NCBI RefSeq assembly: GCF_009917525.1
Contig: NZ_QZDU01000002.1
Span: forward strand, 186,001-250,000
DNA: 64,000 nt
Origin: Acutalibacter sp. 1XD8-36
GTDB lineage: Bacteria; Bacillota; Clostridia; Oscillospirales; Acutalibacteraceae
Direction: 5' to 3'
The notes below the pieces were generated by a model. It saw only the letters and a list, made by a program, of their open reading frames with translations. It was not told the DNA's origin and did not search any database. Within the stretch, counting starts at the first letter, position 1. Every line of letters starts with the position of its first letter. The position numbers and the translations under genes were made by a program. Positions 57,895-64,000 of the stretch are shown here, piece after piece.

Positions 57895-59247
57895 ATGAAA
57901 ATCCGGTGGAAGGTCCGGCTTATCACCTTTTCCGCAGCTGCCCTGGCTGTTATCGGGGGCTTCTGGCTGGACTCAAGCCTCAGTTTGGATTCTGCCAGAA
58001 CAAGGCTTGAGCATGTATACCTGCGCTCCCTTGGGGACCTCACTGACTATGTGTCCGGCATACGGACCGCCCTGCACAAATCCATGTATGCAGGCTCCCC
58101 CGCCACGCGCAGCGCACTCTCCGCAGAGCTCCTTGCCCAGGCAGGAGGGGCCAAGTCAGCCATGTCCGCGCTGCCCTTTTCACAGGAGAAGACCGAGCGT
58201 TTCAACCGCTTCCTCTCCCAGGCCGGGGATTATGCCATGTCCCTCTCCCGCAGGACCCTCTCCGGGGATGAAATATCCGGCTCGGACCTTGATAACCTGA
58301 GAATGCTCGGGGAGTACGCGGACAAGCTTATTATGGCGCTCACGAGCCTTCAGGCCAGGCTGACGGCTGAGGGGGACAGCATAGTTCAGAATGTGCATAT
58401 GCTGAACAATCTTGACGAGATAGATGCTCTGGCTGTTTTAGACGACGACTTCGACGAGGTTGCCCAGGAATTCGCTGCATTTCCCGCCCTTCTGTACGAC
58501 GGCCCCTTCTCCGACCATATCTCCCGCCTAGAACCTCTTGCCATAAAGAACCTTGAGGGCGTGACCCAGGAACAGGCCCTGCTTGAGGCCGCAGAATTTC
58601 TCGGCTGCCCGGAAGACTCTCTAAGCTTCACCGGCGAGGGCGGCGGGAATCTCCCTGTCTACTCCTTCAGCACGGAGGACTCCATGGTGAACATCACCCG
58701 CCAGGGCGGAAGGCCTGTATACTATAAAAAATCCGGCGGCATTTCTGCCGCCAGACTCACTACAGACCAGGCCTGCCGTGCCGCCGGGGAGTACCTGGCC
58801 GGCCTTGGGTATGGCCCCATGGAGCTCAGCTACTTCCTGGTAAACGACAATATGGCAAGCTTTAATTTTCACGTCTCCCTCAAAACCGAGGACGGACAGC
58901 CAGTTATCTGCTACCCTGACCTTCTGAAAGTCACTATTGAGCTTGAGAAGGGCGGGACCATCGAATTTGACTCCGCAGGGTATGTGATGAACAATCACCA
59001 GAGGAAAATCCCGGCGCCCAGGGTTTCCCTTGAGGAGGCAAAAGAGGCTCTGAGCCCTGTGCTCCAGGCGGAGAGCTGGCGGCTGGCTATAATCCCCACC
59101 CCGGGCCTTGAGGAAATGCTCTGCTGGGAGCTCCACTGTACCGCCGCAGACGGTCAGGAGGTGCTGAGCTTCGTGAACGCCGAAACCGGGCTAGAGGAGC
59201 AGCTCTATATCCTGCAAAAGGACGAGCACGGCACCCTTGCCAATTAG
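57895..59247 (+). CDS. ypeB: Spore germination protein YpeB
   Basis: 450 residues; one N-terminal membrane helix (VRLITFSAAALAVIGGFWL), a helical domain (SARTRLEHVYLRSLGDLTDYVSGIRTALHKSMYAG) and two PepSY-like C-terminal domains (EALLEAAEFLGCPEDS; ARLTTDQACRAAGEYLAGLGY). In Bacillus YpeB stabilises the cortex-lytic enzyme SleB and is made in the forespore. No sleB is adjacent here. AAGGAGGG lies before the ATG. Its stop codon overlaps the stop of the opposite-strand topoisomerase gene. Confidence 0.95.
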   Translation: MKIRWKVRLITFSAAALAVIGGFWLDSSLSLDSARTRLEHVYLRSLGDLTDYVSGIRTALHKSMYAGSPATRSALSAELLAQAGGAKSAMSALPFSQEKTERFNRFLSQAGDYAMSLSRRTLSGDEISGSDLDNLRMLGEYADKLIMALTSLQARLTAEGDSIVQNVHMLNNLDEIDALAVLDDDFDEVAQEFAAFPALLYDGPFSDHISRLEPLAIKNLEGVTQEQALLEAAEFLGCPEDSLSFTGEGGGNLPVYSFSTEDSMVNITRQGGRPVYYKKSGGISAARLTTDQACRAAGEYLAGLGYGPMELSYFLVNDNMASFNFHVSLKTEDGQPVICYPDLLKVTIELEKGGTIEFDSAGYVMNNHQRKIPAPRVSLEEAKEALSPVLQAESWRLAIIPTPGLEEMLCWELHCTAADGQEVLSFVNAETGLEEQLYILQKDEHGTLAN

Positions 59248-61472
59248 AACTTCATCTGCTCCCCGGCCTCCTCCTCGTTAGGGAGGGAACCTGCTGCGGG
59301 GAGCTTTTTCTTGTATCTGGCCTCATTCTTCAGCATCCCCTCAAAATAGAGCTCCGCGCTCATAACCCGCTGGCCCTTCTTCAGGCTCATGGCCTGGACC
59401 CCCTGGGTGTTCTTCGTGGACTTGGAGGCTATCTGCCCGGTGTGGAACAGCAGTAGCCTGCCTGTGCTGGCTGTGAGCAGCACCATACCGTCCTCGGGAA
59501 GCTGTATTGCCGCGACTATCGGCGACTTATCACTATAGGCGCTGATAAGCTTTTTGCGGTTTGTCTTGGTCTGGTAGGCGCTCATGTCAACTTTTGCCGC
59601 CTTGCCGTTCTCAAAGACAAAGAGCATATACCCTGAGAAGTCCGTGGTATAGGCCATATAGACAGCCCTCTCACCCTCGTCCATCTGGAGCTTGGCGGGG
59701 ATATAGTCTCCGAGAACACTGGCCTTGCTGTCGTCAAAGTCAAAGGCCCTGGCCTTATACACTTGGCACCTGTCCGAGAAGAACAGCAGCTCCCCGCTGT
59801 TCTGGCCCTCAAGCTGCTGGGAGAGCCCGTCACCCTCCTTTAGCTTCTGCTCGCCGCTCATGCGCAGGGACTGGGGGGTTATCTTCTTGAAGTAGCCCTC
59901 CCTTGTGAAGAACAGGTTCACCGGATAGTCTGGCACCTCCTCGGTGATAACCGCCTCCTCTATCTCGTCGGCATATAGCAGGATGGTCTTGCGGGGCTGG
60001 CCGTAGGTCTTCGCTACAGCCTCAAGCTCCTTAATAATAATATTCTGTATCTTTGCCTTTGAGCCAAGTATGCCCTCAAGCTGGGCTATGTCCTTCTCAA
60101 GCTGCCCTGTCTCTTCCGTGCGCTTTAGGATATACTCCCGGTTTAAGTGCCTTAGGCGTATCTCCGCAACATACTCCGCCTGGACCTCGTCAATGCCAAA
60201 GCCTATCATCAGGTTTGGGACGACCTCGGCCTCCTCGTCCGTCTCCCGGACGATTTTTATGGCCTTGTCTATGTCCAGCAGTATGGCGGCAAGGCCTCTG
60301 AGCAGGTGCAGCTTTTCCTTCTTTTTAGTCAGGTCAAAGAAGGTCCTCCTGCGCACACATTCAACCCTGAAGGCTGTCCACTCCTCCAGCAGCTCCCGCA
60401 CGCCCATCACCCTTGGCACCCCGGCTACAAGCACGTTGAAGTTGCAGGCGAAGCTGTCCTCAAGGGTGGTGAGCTTAAAGAGCTTCTGCATGAGCTTATC
60501 GGGGTCCACGCCGCGCTTTAGGTCGATGGTAATCTTCATGCCGGTGAGGTCGGTCTCGTCCCGGACGTCCGCCACCTCCCTGAGCTTATTGCCCTTTGCA
60601 AGCTCGATTATCTTCTCGACTATCACCTCTACATTGGTGGAGGGCGGTATCTGGGTCACGTCAATGCAGTTTGCGCTCTTATCATAGCTCCACCTGCTGC
60701 GCACCCTGAAGCTGCCGCGGCCCGTACTGTAAATCTTCTCCATCTGGGCCCGGTCAAAGACCAGCTGACCCCCGCCGGGGAAGTCCGGGGCCTGGAGAGT
60801 GGCAAAAAGGTCTGCCTGGGGGTCACGCATAAGGGCTATGGTGGTCATACATATCTCGGAGAGGTTGAAGGAGCAGATATTGCAGGCCATGCCAACGGCA
60901 ATGCCAGTGCTGGGGTTCGTGAGTATGGTGGGAAAGCTTGCGGGGAGCAGCAGGGGCTCCTTCATGGTGCTGTCGTAATTGTCCACAAAATCCACAGTGT
61001 CCCGGTCGATATCGTTAAAAAACTCCCTGCATATGCCGTCGAGCTTCGCCTCGGTATATCTGGGCGCGGCCCAGGCCATATCTCTGGAGTAGGCCTTGCC
61101 GAAGTTTCCCTTTGAGTCCACATAGGGGTGCAAGAGGGCGTCATAGCCCCGGCTAAGCCTCACCATGGTGTCATAGATAGGCCCGTCTCCGTGGGGGTTA
61201 AGTTTCATGGTCTGGCCCACTATATTGGCGCTCTTGGTACGGGCTCCGGTCAAAAGCCCCATCTTGTACATGGTATACAGGAGCTTTCTCTGGGAGGGCT
61301 TTAAGCCGTCTATCTCCGGCAGGGCGCGGCTTAAAATAACGCTCATGGCGTAGGGCATATAGTTTTTCCGAAGGGTATCCCCCACGTCCTGCTCAACTAT
61401 CTCCCCCGCCCCGGCGATATAGCCCTGGACACGTCCGGTCTTCTTAGTGGGGCGCTTTTCTTTTTTTGGCAT
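59244..61472 (-). CDS. parC: Type II DNA topoisomerase subunit A (ParC-like)
   Basis: 742 residues. Breaks and rejoins DNA with ParE: winged helix with catalytic Tyr139 in AWAAPRYTEAKL, tower and coiled-coil, C-terminal beta-propeller that is shorter than GyrA's and lacks a clear GyrA box. The quinolone-determining segment reads NPHGDGPIYD, with Gly97 where GyrA has the drug-contacting Ser. Start ATG 61472 after TAGGTGA. Partner is parE three genes upstream. Could be named topoisomerase IV or a clostridial paralogue. Confidence 0.9.
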   Translation of the reverse strand: MPKKEKRPTKKTGRVQGYIAGAGEIVEQDVGDTLRKNYMPYAMSVILSRALPEIDGLKPSQRKLLYTMYKMGLLTGARTKSANIVGQTMKLNPHGDGPIYDTMVRLSRGYDALLHPYVDSKGNFGKAYSRDMAWAAPRYTEAKLDGICREFFNDIDRDTVDFVDNYDSTMKEPLLLPASFPTILTNPSTGIAVGMACNICSFNLSEICMTTIALMRDPQADLFATLQAPDFPGGGQLVFDRAQMEKIYSTGRGSFRVRSRWSYDKSANCIDVTQIPPSTNVEVIVEKIIELAKGNKLREVADVRDETDLTGMKITIDLKRGVDPDKLMQKLFKLTTLEDSFACNFNVLVAGVPRVMGVRELLEEWTAFRVECVRRRTFFDLTKKKEKLHLLRGLAAILLDIDKAIKIVRETDEEAEVVPNLMIGFGIDEVQAEYVAEIRLRHLNREYILKRTEETGQLEKDIAQLEGILGSKAKIQNIIIKELEAVAKTYGQPRKTILLYADEIEEAVITEEVPDYPVNLFFTREGYFKKITPQSLRMSGEQKLKEGDGLSQQLEGQNSGELLFFSDRCQVYKARAFDFDDSKASVLGDYIPAKLQMDEGERAVYMAYTTDFSGYMLFVFENGKAAKVDMSAYQTKTNRKKLISAYSDKSPIVAAIQLPEDGMVLLTASTGRLLLFHTGQIASKSTKNTQGVQAMSLKKGQRVMSAELYFEGMLKNEARYKKKLPAAGSLPNEEEAGEQMKF

Positions 61473-61486
61473 GTTTATCACCTACA

Positions 61487-62017
61487 TTATAACTCGTATT
61501 CTTCCAGCACACAGTTCCCCAGCGAATAGCGGAAGAACTCGTCGTTGGTCATGTCCCTGAAATAAGTGTTTATCACCCGGCACACCCCTCCGTGGCAGAC
61601 AAGGAGTACTGCCCTGTCATGGCACTCCTCTTTAAGCTCCTCTATGAGCCCATAAGTGCGGTGGGCCACGCCCATCATGGACTCCCCGCCGGGGTAGCGG
61701 AAGGCAAAAAGCCTCTTATTGGACAGGAAGCCTTCATTCCCCCGGTCCGCACCCTCGTATATGCCGTAGTTCTGCTCCGTGAGCCTAGGGTCTGTCTCAA
61801 TGGGTATGCCTCTGCCGGACTCTATCAGACGGCTGGTCTCAAGGGCGCGCTTCAATGGCGAGGAGACTATCAAATCTATCCGGCAGCTCATAAGTTTCTC
61901 CCCAAGCTCCCTCGCCTGAGACCGGCCCCTGTCGGTGAGCTCCACGTCGGTTATGCCACAGATTTTGTTTTGGGCGTTCCATTCAGTTTCGCCGTGGCGG
62001 GTGACGTATAGTTTCAT
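61487..62017 (-). CDS. Histidine phosphatase family protein
   Basis: 176 residues. N-terminal phosphohistidine motif TRHGETEWN (H8), SSPLKRALETS and LLVCHGGVCR all intact, as in phosphoglycerate-mutase-like and CobC-like phosphatases. Substrate unknown. 14 bases upstream of parC; inserted between parE and parC. Confidence 0.92.
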   Translation of the reverse strand: MKLYVTRHGETEWNAQNKICGITDVELTDRGRSQARELGEKLMSCRIDLIVSSPLKRALETSRLIESGRGIPIETDPRLTEQNYGIYEGADRGNEGFLSNKRLFAFRYPGGESMMGVAHRTYGLIEELKEECHDRAVLLVCHGGVCRVINTYFRDMTNDEFFRYSLGNCVLEEYEL

Positions 62018-62035
62018 TTTATATTCTCCTTACTC

Positions 62036-62518
62036 TCACAATATCTTCTCCATATACCCACAGGTAAAGGGAAAGAAATCAAACTTCTTCACCCCGGTAT
62101 GCACGAATCCGAAACCCTCGTACCACCTTCTGAGCACCCTATTCTCCTCCACAATGCCAATGTCCATCTTGGAACAGCCCAGCTCCTCCGCAGTCTCAAA
62201 GGCATACCATAAGAGCTTCGCGCCTATGCCCTCTTGCCTGCGCTCCGGCAGGACGCAGAGGTTGTTGAGCTCGCAAACACCCTCGGCCTGTACCAATAGA
62301 GAGAAATAGCCTATGATGTCTCCCCCACTCACAAAAATGTACATATGGCGGTTTTCCTCGTTAAGCTGGTATATCAGGCGCTCCTCTGTGACGGCAAAGG
62401 CGGTGAAGCGAGGGGCGTTTTCTAGGGTGAATTCGAGCTCGTCAGCAACAGTCTTAAAGCTCTCGCGGATGACCTCTGCACAGCGGGGGATGTCAGGCTC
62501 TGATACTGACCTAATCAT
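62036..62518 (-). CDS. GNAT acetyltransferase
   Basis: 160 residues. ELNNLCVLPERRQEGIGAKLLWYAFETAEELG forms the acetyl-CoA site, NRVLRRWYEGFGFVHTG the end strand. ATG 62518 is chosen with TGGAG upstream; a GTG two codons earlier is possible. Overlaps the end of the YdeI-like gene by about eight bases. Substrate unknown. Confidence 0.87.
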   Translation of the reverse strand: MIRSVSEPDIPRCAEVIRESFKTVADELEFTLENAPRFTAFAVTEERLIYQLNEENRHMYIFVSGGDIIGYFSLLVQAEGVCELNNLCVLPERRQEGIGAKLLWYAFETAEELGCSKMDIGIVEENRVLRRWYEGFGFVHTGVKKFDFFPFTCGYMEKIL

Positions 62519-63086
62519 TTTCACGCTCCATTGGTCTCAGGTTTTTGTCCAGCCTGTCTATCAGCCATAGGAGCCGCTTCTCCCGGCCTGCCTCGGTCTT
62601 CGCGTCGAAATAGGCCCGGGTGTAGGTCTTGCGCACCGAAGGCGGCATGGCCTGAAAGTTGGTGTATGCGGGCTCATGGCCCTCCAGCAGTCCAGAGACC
62701 GTTTCCACCTGCTCGTCCGTAAGCTTCATCAGGTCAGGCGCGTCCCACCGGCCGCTCTTTTTCGCAAGCTCTATCTTCTCCCTGCCGAAGTCCGTCATGA
62801 GCCCCCGCTCCTCGAGGGATTTTACCAGGGCCTTATTCTTTTCCGACCACTTGCTTTTCTCCCTGCGCTGGGAGAAATACTTCATATAGGACACTTCGTC
62901 CAGCTTTTTCATCTGCCCGTCTATCCAGCCGAAACACAGGGCCTCCTCTAGGGCCTCCCCGGCTTTCAGAGTATTTGGGCCGCCAGGCTTGCCGAAAAGG
63001 AGCCATACCCCTTCGTGGGTCCGGCAGTTTTCGCTGAGCCAGGCGCGGAAGTCCTGGCGGGTCTCAAATTTCAGCATATCTTCCAT
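62511..63086 (-). CDS. YdeI/OmpD-associated family protein
   Basis: 191 residues. FRAWLSENCRTHEGVWLLFGKPG, ALCFGWIDGQMKKLDEVSYMKYFSQRREKSKWSEKNK and the C-terminal FQAMPPSVRKTYTRAYFDAKTEAGREKRL match YdeI/OmpD-associated proteins, a family linked to resistance to cationic peptides in some bacteria; the mechanism is unknown. The ATG overlaps the parE stop (TGATG). Confidence 0.9.
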   Translation of the reverse strand: MEDMLKFETRQDFRAWLSENCRTHEGVWLLFGKPGGPNTLKAGEALEEALCFGWIDGQMKKLDEVSYMKYFSQRREKSKWSEKNKALVKSLEERGLMTDFGREKIELAKKSGRWDAPDLMKLTDEQVETVSGLLEGHEPAYTNFQAMPPSVRKTYTRAYFDAKTEAGREKRLLWLIDRLDKNLRPMEREND

Positions 63087-64000
63087 CAGCTCACATCCAA
63101 CTCCTCAGTATACTCGTTCCCATGCTCCGCTATATACTCCTTGCGCCCGTCCAAATCGTTCCCCTGCATTATCTCAAACATCCTGGCGGCATCCTCCACG
63201 TCCCCGGGGTTTACCTTTATGAGCCGCCGGGTCCTGGGGTCCATAGTGGTCAGGCTCATCATCTCCGGCTCGTTCTCGCCAAGGCCCTTTGAGCGCTGTA
63301 TAGTGTACTTCTTGCCATCAAGCTTCTTTAGGAACTCCGCTTTCTCCTGCTCGTTATAGGCAAAATATGTCTCGTCCTTTGAGGTTATCTCGTAGAGCGG
63401 ACTCTCGGCAATATATACCTTGCCCTCCTCAATAAGGGCCGGGGCCAGCCTGTACACCATAGTCAGCAGCAGCACGCGAATCTGGAAGCCGTCTACGTCC
63501 GCGTCGGTGCAGAAGATTATCTTACTCCACCTGAGGTTATTGATGTCAAAGACCCCCAAATTCTTGTTTGCCTTGGTCTTCACCTGTACACCGCAGCCCA
63601 GGACGCGTATCAAATCGGTGATAATCTCAGACTTGAATATCCTGTCATAATCGGCCTTAAGGCAGTTCAGGATTTTGCCCCTTATGGGCATTACCGCCTG
63701 GAACGCCGCGTCCCTGGCCTGCTTCACAGAGCCCAATGCCGAGTCGCCCTCCACGATAAAGAGCTCCCGCTCGTTCACATCCTTTGAGCGGCAGTCCACA
63801 AACTTCTGGACACGGTTTGCCATGTCCATTTTTCCGGTAAGCTTGGTCTTGAGATTCAGCCTGGTCTTCTCCGCGTCCTCCCGGCTGCGCTTGTTTATGA
63901 GCACCTGGCCGGCTATCTTGTCCGCGTCCATAGGGTTTTCAATAAAGTAGACCTCCAGGCTGTGCCGGAGCATTTCTGTCATGGCCTCCTGTATGCCCTT
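63086..64000 (-). CDS. parE: Type II DNA topoisomerase subunit B (ParE-like), C-terminal part only
   Basis: About 305 residues of the C-terminal half; the N-terminal ATPase lies beyond the window. The TOPRIM domain is intact: LFIVEGDSALG, FCTDADVDG, RSKGLGEN; then the C-terminal MDPRTRRLIKV block. The reading frame continues through the last base. The GyrB/ParE-type sequence EGDSALGSVKQARD differs from the GyrB EGDSAGGSAKQGRD, suggesting the ParE branch. Operon parE-ydeI-GNAT-phosphatase-parC. Confidence 0.92.
   Translation of the reverse strand, partial: KGIQEAMTEMLRHSLEVYFIENPMDADKIAGQVLINKRSREDAEKTRLNLKTKLTGKMDMANRVQKFVDCRSKDVNERELFIVEGDSALGSVKQARDAAFQAVMPIRGKILNCLKADYDRIFKSEIITDLIRVLGCGVQVKTKANKNLGVFDINNLRWSKIIFCTDADVDGFQIRVLLLTMVYRLAPALIEEGKVYIAESPLYEITSKDETYFAYNEQEKAEFLKKLDGKKYTIQRSKGLGENEPEMMSLTTMDPRTRRLIKVNPGDVEDAARMFEIMQGNDLDGRKEYIAEHGNEYTEELDVS

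Overview
The window reads as the chromosome of a GC-rich (by eye about 55-60 % G+C), spore-forming, anaerobic Gram-positive bacterium of the Clostridia, most likely the Oscillospirales/Ruminococcaceae group. Evidence: endospore genes (ylbJ, yqfC, yqfD, ypeB), clostridial AGGAGG ribosome-binding sites, a PerR/rubredoxin-first rubrerythrin pair, a ClpE-type Clp ATPase, ECF-transporter genes, and clostridial families of unknown function (DUF5711, DUF6483, DUF6199, DUF4180). I see no phage, insertion sequence, CRISPR array, tRNA or rRNA. Coding density is very high; the only gene-free stretch over 300 bases is 3489-3863.

Layout. 0-3.5 kb: peroxide defence (rubrerythrin, GNAT, PerR with its own promoter and operator) and two TrkA/RCK proteins with an SH3 lipoprotein. 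3.7-6.5 kb: rpsB-tsf behind a strong promoter and a folded leader, then a double-GNAT protein. 6.5-12.7 kb (minus): the operon ylbJ-yqfC-yqfD-phoH-ybeY-dgkA-lipoprotein-era, starting from a sequence that looks like a sigma-E promoter. 12.7-19.7 kb: a Cys-rich hypothetical protein, a MATE exporter divergent from a LysR regulator, a GH51/GH18 sugar-hydrolase pair, an acyltransferase-like membrane protein and dCMP deaminase. 19.7-23 kb: a large GT-C-like membrane protein, rsmA and a small membrane protein. 23-28.7 kb (minus): an envelope-stress type operon xpaC-GNAT-telA-lemA-TPM, then a PfkB sugar-phosphate kinase. 28.8-32.6 kb (plus): a lipoprotein, a second MATE exporter, DUF1905, PHP and P-loop proteins. 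32.7-57.8 kb is one long run of minus-strand genes: GNAT-clpE, S51 peptidase, pgsA, cvpA, DUF5711, truA, aviRa-like, ecfT-ecfA2, a six-gene insert, ecfA1, small membrane proteins, a chloramphenicol-acetyltransferase homologue, methyltransferases, glmM, ruvB and ruvC-ruvA. 57.9-64 kb: ypeB (plus) converging on a parE-parC type topoisomerase operon (minus).

The most distinctive theme is that conserved housekeeping gene orders are kept but interrupted by small accessory genes: ecfA1 | 6 genes | ecfA2-ecfT | 3 genes | truA; ruvC-ruvA | kinase | ruvB; parE | 3 genes | parC; xpaC | GNAT | telA; dgkA | lipoprotein and mini-ORF | era. Many inserts are GNATs, P-loop kinases or methyltransferases, joined by 1-15 base overlaps. 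Two P-loop kinases flanking ruvB share a C-terminal motif and look related. Three very short ORFs are proposed (22, 26 and 51 codons); the 51-codon one, with CxC and CxxC motifs just ahead of truA, is the best candidate for an overlooked small protein. I found no single convincing new multi-gene system; the candidates above are what merits a second look.
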